64,000 nucleotides of DNA from Sophora flavescens (lineage: Eukaryota; Streptophyta; Magnoliopsida; Fabales; Fabaceae), in NCBI GenBank assembly GCA_030762895.1, contig JAUPTC010000018.1, positions 248,001-312,000 of the forward strand, in the 5' to 3' direction. Positions 12,444-24,400 of this stretch are shown here, piece by piece (position 1 is the first letter of the stretch; each line of letters begins with the position of its first letter). The notes beneath the pieces were generated by a model. That model saw only the letters and a program-made list of their open reading frames with translations, searched no databases and was not told the origin of the DNA. The position numbers and the translations under genes are program-made.

Positions 12444-14662
12444 GACCCAAGACCCTAATTTTGACCCAAAACCCATTTTTTAACTCAAAACCCAAATTCT
12501 AACCCTAAGCCCTAATTTTGACCCAAAACCCTAATTTTGATCCAAAACCCTAATTCTAACCCTATTTTTTACCCAAAACCCTATTTTTAACTCAACCATA
12601 ATTCAAACCCCAAACTCAAATTTTGACCCAAAACCCTAATTTTGACCCAAAACCCTAATTCTAACCCTATTTTTGACCCAAAACCCTATTTTTAACTCAA
12701 AACCCTAATTCAAACCCCAAACGCTAATTTTGACCCCAAAGCCTAATTTGGACAAAAAACCCAAAACCCTAATTTTAACCCAAAGCTCTAATTTTGACCC
12801 AAAACCCTAATTCAAACCCTAATTTTGACCTTAAACCCTAAAATTGACCCAAAACCCTAATTTTGACCGAAACCCCATTTTTAACTCAAAACCCAAATTC
12901 TAACCATAAACCATAATTTTGACCCAAAACCCTAATTTTGACCCGAAACCCTAATTCTAACCCTATTTATGACCCAAAACCCTATTTTTAACTCAAAACC
13001 CTAATTCAAACCCCAAACGCTAATTTTGACCCAAAACCCTAATTCTAACCCTATTTTTGACCCAAAACCCTATTTTTAACTCAAAACCCTAATTCAAACC
13101 CCAAACGCTAATTTTGACCCCAAAGCCTAATTTTGACCGAAACCCCAATTTTAACACAAAACCCAAATTTAACCCAAAACCCTAATTTTAACCCCTAATT
13201 TTGACCCTATTCCCTAATTTTGACCCAAAACCCTAATTTTGACCCGAAACACTAATTCTAACCCAAAAACTTAATTCTAACCCTTTTTTGACCCAAAACC
13301 CTAATTCAAACCCCAAACGCTAATTTTGTCCCGAAACCCTAATTTTGACCGAAACCCTAATTTAACTCAACCCTAATTTTAACCCTAAACCTAATTTTGA
13401 CCCAAAACCTAATTTGACCCAAACCCCAATTTTAACCAAAACCCTAATTCTACAACCCTAATTTTGACCCAAAACCTAATTTTGACCCAAAACCCTAATT
13501 ATAACCCTTTAACCCAAAACCCTAATTTTAACCCCATAACCTAATTTTGACCCAAAACCTAATTTTTTTGACCCAAAACCCAAATTTTTACCCTAAACCC
13601 AAATTTTAACCCAAACCTAATTTTGACCCAACCTAATTTTACCCAAAACGCTAATTTTGACCCAAAACCCTATTTTACCAAAAACCCTAATTTTGACCCT
13701 AAACCCTAATTTTCACCCAAAACCCTATTTTTAACTCAAAACCCAAATTCTAACCCTAAGCCCTAATTTTGACCCAAAACCCTAATTTTGACCGGAAACC
13801 CTAATTCTAACCCAAAACCCTATTTCTAACCCTATTTTAAACTCAAAACCCTAATTCAAACCCCCAAACGCTAATTTTGACCCGAAACCCTAATTTTGAC
13901 CCGAAACCCTAATTTTGACCCAAAATCCAATTTTTAACTCAACCCAAATTCTAACCCTAAGCCCTAATTTTGACCCAAAACCCTAATTTTGACCCAAAAC
14001 CCTAATTTTGACCCAAACCCTAATTCTAACCCAAAACCCTATTTCTAACCCTATTTTTAACTCAAAACCCTAATTTTGACCCAAAACCCAATTTTTAACT
14101 CAACCCAAATTCTAACCCTAAGCCCTAATTTTGACCCAAAACCCTAATTTTGACCCTAAACCCTAATTTTCACCTAAAACCCTATTTTTAACTCAAAACC
14201 CAAATTCTAACCCTAAGCCCTAATTTTGACCCAAAACCCTAATTTTGACCCGAAACCCTAATTTTAACCCAAAACGCTAATTCTATCCCCAAACACTAAT
14301 TTTGACCCAAAACCCAAATTTTGACCCGATACCCTAATTCTAACCCAATTTTTGACCCAAAACCCTATTTTTAACTCAAAACCCTAATTAAAACCCTAAA
14401 CGCTAATTTTGACCCAAAACACAAATTTTAACCCAAAGCTCTAATTTTGACCGAAAACCCTAATTTTGACCCGAAACCCTAATTCTAACCCTATTTATGA
14501 CCCAAAACCCTATTTTTAACTCAAAACCCTAATTCAAACCCAAAACGCTAATTTTGACCCAATACCCTAATTTGGACCAAAAACCCAAATTTTAACCCAA
14601 AACCCTAATTTTGACCCAAAACCCTAATTCAAACCCTATTTTTGACCATAAACCATAAATTT
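12444..14662 (-). repeat. 2.2-kb higher-order repeat, copy 4 (2219 bp)
   Basis: Same landmark phase. CATAAACCAT is at 12905 (2205 from 10700) and TTTTCACCC at 13714. The motif GACCGGAAACC at about 13790 repeats one at about 7176, 6614 bp away, which is three periods. An indel-rich patch lies at about 13130-13680. This copy contains the 296-bp subunit at 12726-13021 that matches contig 3 in inverted orientation. Confidence 0.85.
12726..13021 (-). repeat. 296-bp higher-order subunit (inverted relative to contig 3)
   Basis: This lies between two CGCT variant sites exactly 296 bp apart. Read on the minus strand it parses into 16 monomers: twelve of 19 bp, two of 12 bp, one of 18 bp (GGGGTTTCGGTCAAAATT) and one of 26 bp containing GGTTTTTTGTCC. 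Every monomer, including the private variant AGGCTTTGGGGTCAAAATT, reads the same in the same order as 45425-45720. I found no mismatch by eye. Confidence 0.9.
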
Positions 14663-14945
14663 GACCCAAGACCCTAATTTTGACCCAAAACCCATTTTTT
14701 AACTCAAAACCCAAATTCTAACCCTAAGCCCTAATTTTGACCCAAAACCCTAATTTTGATCCAAAACCCTAATTCTAACCCTATTTTTTACCCAAAACCC
14801 TATTTTTAACTCAACCATAATTCAAACCCCAAACTCAAATTTTGACCCAAAACCCTAATTTTGACCCAAAACCCTAATTCTAACCCTATTTTTGACCCAA
14901 AACCCTATTTTTAACTCAACCCTAATTCAAACCCCAAACGCTAAT
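14663..14945 (-). repeat. 2.2-kb higher-order repeat, copy 5, cut by the gap
   Basis: Starts with the GACCCAAGACCC landmark and follows copies 3 and 4 through TTTTGATCC, TTTTTTACCC and AACCATAATTC, ending at the CAAACGCTAAT variant where the N run begins. Only about 283 bp are present, so the array runs into the gap rather than ending. Confidence 0.85.
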
Positions 14946-15445
14946 NNNNNNNNNNNNNNNNNNNNNNNNNNNNNNNNNNNNNNNNNNNNNNNNNNNNNNN
15001 NNNNNNNNNNNNNNNNNNNNNNNNNNNNNNNNNNNNNNNNNNNNNNNNNNNNNNNNNNNNNNNNNNNNNNNNNNNNNNNNNNNNNNNNNNNNNNNNNNNN
15101 NNNNNNNNNNNNNNNNNNNNNNNNNNNNNNNNNNNNNNNNNNNNNNNNNNNNNNNNNNNNNNNNNNNNNNNNNNNNNNNNNNNNNNNNNNNNNNNNNNNN
15201 NNNNNNNNNNNNNNNNNNNNNNNNNNNNNNNNNNNNNNNNNNNNNNNNNNNNNNNNNNNNNNNNNNNNNNNNNNNNNNNNNNNNNNNNNNNNNNNNNNNN
15301 NNNNNNNNNNNNNNNNNNNNNNNNNNNNNNNNNNNNNNNNNNNNNNNNNNNNNNNNNNNNNNNNNNNNNNNNNNNNNNNNNNNNNNNNNNNNNNNNNNNN
15401 NNNNNNNNNNNNNNNNNNNNNNNNNNNNNNNNNNNNNNNNNNNNN
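14946..15445. other. Assembly gap, exactly 500 N
   Basis: An unbroken run of 500 N. The round length points to a fixed-size scaffolding placeholder, not a measured distance. The satellite changes orientation across it, from CCCTAA on top at the left to TTAGGG on top at the right. Confidence 0.98.
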
Positions 15446-18400
15446 GGTTTTGGGTGAAAATTAGGGTCTTGGGTCAAATTTAGGTTTTATGGTCAAAATT
15501 AGGGTTTCAATTAGGGTTTTCGGTCAAAATTAGAGCTTTGGGTGAAAGTTAGGGTTTTGGTTTAAAATTTGGGTTTTTGGTCCAAATTAGGGTTTTGGGT
15601 CAAAATTAGCGTTTGGGGTTTGAATTAGGGTTTTGAGTTAAAAATAGGGTTTTGGGTTAGAATTAGGGTTTCGGGTCAAAATTAGGGCTTAGGGTTAGAA
15701 TTTGGGTTTTGAGTTAAAAATGGGGTTTTCGGTCAAAATTAGGGTTTTGGGTCAATTTTAGGGTTTAGGGTCAAAATTAGGGTTTTGGGTCAAAATTAGA
15801 GCTTTGGGTTAAAATTAGGGATGTGGGTTAAAATTTGGGTTTTTGGTCCAAATTATGGTTTTGGGTCAAAATTAGCGATTGGGGTTTGGATTAGGGTTTT
15901 GACTTAAAAATAGGGTTAGAATTAGGGTTTTGGGTTAAAATTAGGGTATTGGGTCAAAATTAGGTTTTGGGTCAAAATTAGGGCTTAGGGTTAGAATTTG
16001 GGTTTTGAGTTAAAAATAGGGGTTTGGGTGAAAATTAGGGTTTAAGGTCAAAATTTGAGCTTTGGGTTAAAATTTGGGTTTTGGGTCCAAATTAGGGTTT
16101 TGGGTCAAAATTAGCGTTTAGGGTTTTAATTTGGGTTTTGAGTTAAAAAATAGGGTTTTGGTTAAAAATTGGGTTAGAATTAGGGTTTTGGGTTAAAATT
16201 AGGGTTTCTTGTCAAAATTAGAGTTTTGGGTCAAAATTAGGGCTTAGGGTTAGAATTGGATTTTGGGTAACATTTTAGTTTCGGGTCATAATTAGGGTTC
16301 TCGGTCAAAAATAGGGTTAGAATTAGGTTTTTGGGTAAATTTAGGGTTCTTGGTCAAAATTAGGGTTTAGGGTTTGAAATAGGGTTTTGAGTTTAAAATA
16401 GGGTTTTGGGTCAAAAATAGGGTAAAAATTATGGCTTTGGGTTAAAATTAGGGTTTTGGTTTAAAATTAGTGTTTCGGGTCAATATTAGGGTTCTGGGTC
16501 AAATTTTGGGTTTAGGATCAAAATTAGGGTTTAGGGTTTGAAATAGGGTTTTGGGTCAAAATTAAGGCTTTGGGTTAAAATTAGGGGTTTCGGTCCAAAT
16601 TAGGGTTTACGGTTTAAATTTGGGTTTTGAGTTAAAAATAGGATTTTGGGTCAATAATAGAGTTAGAATTAGGGTTTTGGGTTCAAATTTGGGTTTCGGA
16701 TCAAAATTAGGATTTAGGGTCAAAATTCGGGTTTTGGGTCAAAATTCGGGTTTTGGGTCAAAATTAGAGCTTTGGTTTAAAATTAGGGTTTTGGGTTAAA
16801 ATTTGGGTTTTTGGTCCAAATTAGGGTTTTGGGTCAAAATTAGAGCTTTGGGTTGAAATTAGGGTTTTGGGTCAAAATTAGTGTTTGGGGTTTGAATTAG
16901 GGTTTTGAGTTAAAAATAGGGTTTTGGGTCAAAATTAGGGTTTGAATTAGGGTTTTGGGTCAAAATTAGAGCTTTGGGTTGAAATTAGGGTTTTGGGTCA
17001 AAATTAGCGTTTGGCGTTTGAATTAGGGTTTTGAGTTAAAAATTGGGTTTTGGGACAAATTTAGGGTTTAGGATCAAAATTAGGGTTTTGGGTCAAAATT
17101 AGAGCTTTGGGTTAAAATTAGGGTTTTTGGTCCAAATTAGGGGTTTGGGTCAAAATTAGTGTTTGGGGTTTGAATTAGGGTTTTGAGTTAAAAATAGGGT
17201 TTTGGGTCAAAATTAGGGTTAGAATTAGGGTTTTGGGTTATTATTAGGGTTTCGGGTCAAAATTAGGGTTTTGGGTCAAAATTAGGGCTTAGGGTTAGAA
17301 TTTGGGTTTTGAGTTAAAACTAGGGTTTTGGGTGAAAATCAGGGTTTAGGGTCAAAATTAGGTTATTGGGTCAAAATTTGAGCTTTGGGATAAATTTGGG
17401 TTTTTGGTTAAAATTTGGGTTTTGGGTCCAAATTAGGGCTTTGGGTTAAAATTACGGCTTTGGGTGAAAATTAGGGTTTTCGGTTAAAATTTGGGTTTTT
17501 GGTCCAAATTAGGGTTTTGGGTCAAAATTAGTGTTTGGGGTTTGAATTAGGGTTTTGAGTTAAAAATAGGGTGTTGGGTCAAAATTGGGGTTAGAATTAG
17601 GGTTTTGGGTTAAAATTAGAGTTTTGGGTCAAAATTAGGGCTTAGGGTTAGAATTTGGGTTTTGGGTAAAATTTTGGTTTCGGGTCATAATTAGGGTTCT
17701 GGGTCAAAAATAGGGTTAGAATTACGGTTTTGGGTAAATTTAGGGTTATTGGTCAAAATTAGGGTTTAGGGTTTGAAATAGGGTTCTGGGTCAAATTTTG
17801 GGTTTAGGATCAAAATTAGGGTTTAGGGTTTGAAATAGGCTTTTGGGTCAAAATTAAGGCTTTGGGTTAAAATTAGGGGTTTCGGTCCAAATTAGGGTTT
17901 ACGGTTTAAATTTGGGTTTTGAGTTAAAAATAGGATTTTGGGTCAAAAATAGGGTTAATAATTAGGGTTTTGGGTTAAATTTTGGGTTTCGGATCAAAAT
18001 TAGGGTTCTGGGTCAAATTTAGTGTATAGGGTCAACATTAGGGTTTGAATTAGGGTTTTGGGTCAAAATTAGAGCTTTGGGTTAAAATTAGGGTTTTGGG
18101 TCAAATTTAGGGCTTAGGGATAGAATTTGGGTATTGAGTTAAAAATTGGGTTTTGGGTCAAAATTACGGTTTGAATTAGGGTTTTGGGTCAAAATTAGAG
18201 CTTTGGGTTGAAATTAGGGTTTTGGGTTAAAATTTGGGTTTTTGGTCCAAATTAGGGTTTTGGGTCAAAATTAGTGTTTGGGGTTTGAGTTAGGGTTTTG
18301 AGTTAAAAATAGGGTTTTGGGTCAAAAATAGCGTTAGAATTAGGGTTTTGGTTTAAAATTAGGGTTTCGGATCAAAATTAGGGTTTTGGGTCAAAATTTG

Positions 18401-21400
18401 GGCTTAGCGTTAGAATTTGGGTTTTTAGTTAAAAATAGGGTTTTGGGTCAAAATTAGAGCTTTGGGTTAAAATTTGGGTTTTGGGTTAAAATTAGGGTTT
18501 CGGGTCAAAATTCGGGTTTTGGGTCGAAATTAGGGTTAGAATTAGGGTTTCGGGTCAAAATTAGGGTTTTGGGTCAAATTTAGGGTTTAGGGTTAAAATT
18601 ATGGTTAGAATTAGGGTTTCGGGTCAAAATTAGGGCTTAGGGTTAGAATTTGTGTTTTGAGTTAAAAATGGGGTTTTCGGTCAAAATTAGGGTGTAGGGT
18701 CAAAATTATGGTTTGAATTAGGGTTTTGGGTCAAAATTATAGCTTTGGGTTAAAATTTGGGTTTTTGGTCCAAATTATGGTGTTGGGATTTGAATTAGGG
18801 TTTGAGTTAAAAATAAGGTTAGAATTAGGGTTTTGGGTTAAAATATGGGGTTCGGGTCAAAATTAGGGTTTTGGGTCAAAATTAGGGCTTAGGGTTAGAA
18901 TTTGGGTTTTGAGTTAAAAATAGGGTTTTGGGTCAAAAATAGCGTTAGAATTAGGGTTTTGGTTTAAAATTAGGGTTTCGGATCAAAATTAGGGTTTTGG
19001 GTCAAAATTTGGGCTTAGCGTTAGAATTTGGGTTTTTAGTTAAAAATAGGGTTTTGGGTCAAAATTAGAGCTTTGGGTTAGAATAGGGTTAGAATTAGGG
19101 TTTTGGGTTAGAATTAGGGTTTCGGGTCAAAATTAGGGTTTTGTGTTAAAATTTGGGCTTAGGGTTAGAATTTGAGTTGAGTTAAAAAAGGGTTTTGGGT
19201 GAAAATTAGGGTCTTGGGTCAAATTTAGGGTTTATGGTCAAAATTAGGATTTTCGGTCAAAATTAGAGCTTTGGGTGAAAATTAGGGTTTTGGTTTTGGG
19301 TCAAAATTAGCGTTTGGGGTTTGAATTAGGGTTTTGAGTTAAAATTAGGGTGTTGTGTCAAAATTAGGGTTAGAATTAGGGTTTTGGGTTAAAATTGGGT
19401 TTTGGTTTAAAATTGGGTTAGAATTAGGGTTTTGGGTTAAAATTAGGGTTTCGTGTCAAAATTAGAGTTTTTGGTCAAAATTAGGGCTTAGGGTTAGAAT
19501 TTGGGTTTTGGGTAAAATTTTGGTTTGGGTCATAATTAGGGTTCTGGGTCAAAAATAGGGTTAGAATTAGGGTTTTGGGTAAATTTAGGGTTCTTGGTCA
19601 AAATTAGGGTTTAGGGTTTGAAATTGGGTTTTGAGTTTAAATTAGGGTTTTGGGTCAAAAATAGGGTAAAAATTATGGCTTGGGTTTAAAATTATAGTTT
19701 TGGGTTAAAATTAGGGTTTTGATTTAAAATAAGTGTTTCGGGTCAAAATTAGGATTCTGGGTCAAATTTTGGGTTTAGGATCAAAATTAGGGTTTAGGAT
19801 CGAAATTAAGGCTTTGGGTTAAAATTAGGGGTTTAGGTCAAAATTAGGAGTTTTGTTCCAAATTATGGTTTACTGTTTAAATTTGGGTTTTGAGTTAAAA
19901 ATAGGATTTTGGGTCAAAAATAGGGTTAGAATTTGGGTTTTGAGTTAAAATATGCGTTTTGGGTCAAAATTAGGGTCTTGGGTCAAATTTAGGGTTTATG
20001 GTCAAAATTAGGGTTTGAATTAGTGTTTGGGGTTTGAATTAGGGTATTGAGTTAAAAATAGGGTTTTGGGTCAAAAATAAGGTTAGAGTTAGGGTTTCGG
20101 GTCAAAATTAGGGTTTTGGGTCAAAATTTGGGCTTAGGGTTAGAATTTGGGTTTTGAATCAAAAAATGGGTTTTGGGTGAAAATTAGGTTCTTGGGTCAA
20201 ATTTAGGGTTTATGGTCAAAATTAGGGTTTCAATTAGGGTTTTCGGTCATAATTAGAGCTTTGGGTGAAAGTTAGGGTTTTGGTTTAAAATTTGGGTTTT
20301 TGGTCCAAATTAGGGTTTTGGGTCAAAATTAGTGTTTGGGGTTTGAATTAGGGTTTTGAGTTAAAAATAAGGTTTATGGGTCAAAAATAGGGTTAGAATT
20401 ATGGTTTTTGGTTAGAATTAGGGTTTCGGGTCAAAATTAGGGCTTAGGGTTAGAATTTGGGTTTTGAGTTAAAAATGGGGTTTTGGTTCAAAATTAGGGT
20501 TTTGGGTCAAATTTAGGGTTTAGGGTCAAAATTAGGGTTTTCGGTCAAAATTAGAGCTTTGGGTTAAAATTAGGGTTTTGCGTTAAAATTTGGGTTTTTG
20601 GTCCAAATTAGGGTTTTGGGTCAAAATTAGCGTTTGTGGTTTGAATTAGGGTTTTGAGTTAAAAATAGGGTTTTGGGTCAAATTTAGGGTTTAGGGTCAA
20701 AATTAGGGTATGAATTAGGTTTTTGGGTCAAAATTAGAGCTTTGGGTTGAAATTAGGGTTTTGGGTCAAAATTAGCGTTTGGGGTTTGAATTAGGGTTTT
20801 GAGTTAAAAATTGGTTTTTGGGACAAATTTAGGGTTTAGGGTCAAAATTAGGGTTTTGGGTCAAAATTAGAGCTTTGGGTTAAAATTAGGGTTTTTGGTC
20901 CAAATTAGGGGTTTGGGTCAAAATTAGTGTTTGGGGTTTGAATTAGGGTTTTGAGTTAAAAATAGGGTTTTGGGTCAAAAATAGGGTTAGAATTAGGGTT
21001 TTGGGTTATTATTAGGGTTTCGGGTCAAAATTAGGGTTTTGGGTCAAAATTAGGGCTTAGGGTTAGAATTTGGGTTTTGAGTTAAAACTAGGGTTTTGGG
21101 TGAAAATCAGGGTTTAGGGTCAAAATTAGGTTATTGGGTCAAAATTTGAGCTTTGGGATAAATTTGGGTTTTTGGTTAAAATTTAGGTTTTGGGTCCAAA
21201 TTAGGGATTTGGGTCAAAATTAGCGTTTAGGGTTTTAATTAGGGTTTTGAGTTAAAAATAGGGTTTGGGTCAAAAATTGGGTTAGAATTAGGGTTTTGGG
21301 TTAAAATTAGGGCTTCGTGTCAAAATTAGAGTTTTGGGTCAAAATTAGGGATTAGGGTTAGAATTTGTGTTTTGGGTAAAATTTTGGTTTCGGGTCATAA

Positions 21401-24400
21401 TTAGGGTTCTGGGTCAAAAATAGGGTTAGAATTACGGTTTTGGGTAAAATTAGGGTTATTGGTCAAAATTAGGGTTTAGGGTTTGAAATAGGGTTCTGGG
21501 TCAAATTTTGGGTTTAGGATCAAAATTAGGGTTTAGGGTTTGAAATAGGCTTTTGGGTCAAAATTAAGGCTTTGGGTTAAAATTAGGGGTTTCGGTCCAA
21601 ATTAGGGTTTACGGTTTAAATTTGTGTTTTGAGTTAAAAATAGGATTTTGGGTCAAAAATAGGGTTAATAATTAGGGTTTTGGGTTAAAATTTGGGTTTC
21701 GGATCAAAATTAGGGTTCTGGGTCAAATTTAGTGTATAGGGTCAACATTAGGGTTTGAATTAGGGTTTTGGGTCAAAATTAGAGCTTTTGGTTAAAATTA
21801 GGGTTTTGGGTCAAAATTAGGGCTTAGGGATAGAATTTGGGTTTTGAGTTAAAAATTGGGTTTTGGGTCAAAATTAGGGTTTGAATTAGGGTTTTGGGTC
21901 AAAATTAGAGCTTTGGGTTGAAATTAGGGTTTTGGGTTAAAATTTGGGTTTTTGGTCCAAATTAGGGTTTTGGGTCAAAATTAGTGTTTGGGGTTTGAGT
22001 TAGGGTTTTGAGTTAAAAATAGGGTTTTGGGTCAAAAATAGCGTTAGAATTAGGGTTTTGGTTTAAAATTAGGGTTTCGGATCAAAATTAGGGTTTTGGG
22101 TCAAAATTTGGGCTTAGCGTTAGAATTTGGGTTTTTAGTTAAAAATAGGGTTTTGGGTCAAAATTAGAGCTTTGGGTTAAAATTTTGGTTTTGGGTTGAA
22201 ATTAGGGTTTCGGGTCAAAATTCGGGTTTTGGGTCTAAATTAGGGTTAGAATTAGGGTTTCGGGTCAAAATTAGGGTTTTGGGTCAAATTTATGGTTTAG
22301 GGTTAAAATTAGGGTTAGAATTAGGGTTTCGGGTCAAAATTAGGGTTTTGGGTCAAAATTAGGGCTTACGGTTAGAATTTGTGTTTTGAGTTAAAAATAG
22401 GGTTTTCGGTCAAAATTAGGGTTTAGGGTCAAAATTATGGTTTGAATTAGGGTTTTGGGTCAAAATTATAGCTTTGGGTTAAAATTTTGGTTTTTGGTCC
22501 AAATTATGGTTTTGGGATTTGAATTAGGGTTTTGAGTTAAAAATAAGGTTAGAATTAGGGTTTTGGGTTAAAATATGGGGTTCGGGTCAAAATTAGGGTT
22601 TTGGGTCAAAATTAGGGCTTAGGGTTAGAATTTGGGTTTTGAGTTAAAAATAGGGTTTTGGGTGAAAATTAGGGTTTAGGGTCAAAATTAGGGTTTTGGG
22701 TCAAAATTAGAGCTTTGGGTTAAAATTTGGGTTTTTGGTTAAAATTTGGGTTTTGGGTCAAAATTAGGGCTTTGGGTTAAAATTAGGGCTTTGGGTTAAA
22801 ATTTGGGTTTTTGGTCCAAATTAGGGTTTTGGGTCAAAATTAGTGTTTGGGGTTTGAATTAGGGTTTGAGCTAAAAATAGGTTTTGGGTCAAAAATAGGG
22901 TTAGAATTAGGGTTTCGGGTCAAAATAAGGGTTTTGGGTCAAAATTTGGGCTTAGGGTTAGAATTTGGGTTTTGAGTTAAAAAATGGGTTTTGGTTTAAA
23001 ATTTGGGTTTTTGGTCCAAATTAAGGTTTTGGGTCAAAATTAGTGTTTGGGGTTTGAATTAGGGTTTTCAGTTAAAAATAGGGTTTTGGGTCAAAATAGG
23101 GTTAGAATTAGGGTTTTGGGTTAGAATTAGGGTTTCGGGTCAAAATTAGGGTTTTGTGTTAAAATTTGGGCTTAGGGTTAGAATTTGGGTTGAGTTAAAA
23201 AAGGGTTTTGGGTGAAAATTAGGGTCTTGGGTCAAATTTAGGGTTTATGGTCAAAATTAGGGTTTTTGGTCAAAATTAGAGCTTTGGGTGAAAATTAGGG
23301 TTTTGGGTTAAAATTTGGGTTTTTGGTCCAAATTACGGTTTTGGGTCAAAATTAGCGTTTGGGGTTTGAATTAGGGTTTTGAGTTAAAATTAGGGTGTTG
23401 TGTCAAAATTAGGGTTAGAATTAGGGTTTTGGGTTAAAATTGGGGCGTTGGGTCAAAATTAGGGTTAGAATTAGGGTTTTGGGTTAAAATTAGGGTTTCG
23501 TGTCAAAATTAGAGTTTTTGGTTAAAATTAGGGCTTAGGGTTAGAATTTGGGTTTTGGGTAAAATTTTGGTTTGGGTCATAATTAGGGTTCTGGGTCAAA
23601 AATAGGGTTAGAATTAGGGTTTTGGGTAAATTTAGGGTTCTTGGTCAAAATTAGGGTTTAGGGTTTGAAATTGGGTTTTGAGTTTAAATTAGGGTTTTGG
23701 GTCAAAAATAGGGTAAAAATTATGGCTTGGGTTTAAAATTATAGTTTTGGGTTAAAATAAGGGTTTTGATTTAAAATTAGTGTTTCGGGTCAATATTAGG
23801 TTTCTGGGTCAAATTTTGGGTTTAGGATCAAAATTAGGGTTTAGGGTAAAATTAAGGCTTTGGGTTAAAATTAGGGGTTTGGGTCAAAATTAGGGTTTTG
23901 GTCCAAATTATGGTTTACTGTTTAAATTTGGGTTTTGAGTTAAAAATAGGATTTTGGGTCAAAAATAGGGTTAGAATTAGGATTTTGGGTTAAAATTTGG
24001 GTTTTGGATCAAAATTAGTGTTCTAGGTCAAATTTAGGATTTAGGGTCAAAATTAGGGTTTGAATTAGTGTTGGGGGTTTGAATTAGGGTTTTGAGTTAA
24101 AAATAGGTTTTGGGTCAAAAATAGGGTTAGAGTTAGGGTCTCGGGTCAAAATTAGGGTTTTGGATCAAAATTTGGGCTTAGGGTTAGAATTTGGGTTTTG
24201 AGTCAAAAAATGGGTTTTGGGTGAAAATTAGGTTCTTGGGTCAAATTTAGGGTTTATGGTCAAAATTAGGGTTTCAATTAGGGTTTTCGGTCATAATTAG
24301 AGCTTTGGGTGAAAGTTAGGGTTTTGGTTTAAAATTTGGGTTTTTGGTCCAAATTAAGGTTTTGGGTCAAAATTAGTGTTTGGGGTTTGAATTAGGGTTT

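Larger units (their letters stand above)
1..14945 (-). repeat. Contig 1: telomere-like 19-bp satellite, C-rich strand on top
   Basis: The whole stretch is a tandem array whose + strand consensus is CCCTAATTTTGACCCAAAA, the reverse complement of the 19-bp G-strand monomer. Recurrent monomer variants contain AAACGCT, AAAGCTCT, CCGAAACCC, ACTCAAAACCC, CCATAAACC and CTAAGCCC. Twelve-base short monomers such as AATTCAAACCCT and AATTCTAACCCT are interspersed. No unique DNA, gene or transposon was seen. Recurring variants define a higher-order repeat of about 2.2 kb, sharp to the right of about 5.8 kb and blurred to the left. The minus strand is given because the TTAGGG-bearing strand is minus here. 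A telomere-derived subtelomeric or interstitial satellite is inferred from the CCCTAA content; chromosomal position cannot be read from the window. Confidence 0.95.

Noticed and set aside
1..14945. CRISPR-like regular repeats
   Set aside because: There are no unique spacers; the intervening bases are also repeat, and the context is eukaryotic satellite.
14892..15477. Long open frames on both strands over 14892-15477
   Set aside because: They exist only because the 500 N are read as unknown residues. The few real residues are satellite.
14900..15500. Ancient telomere-telomere fusion site
   Set aside because: A fusion reads TTAGGG then CCCTAA. Here the order is reversed and the junction is an N placeholder, so it cannot be called a fusion.
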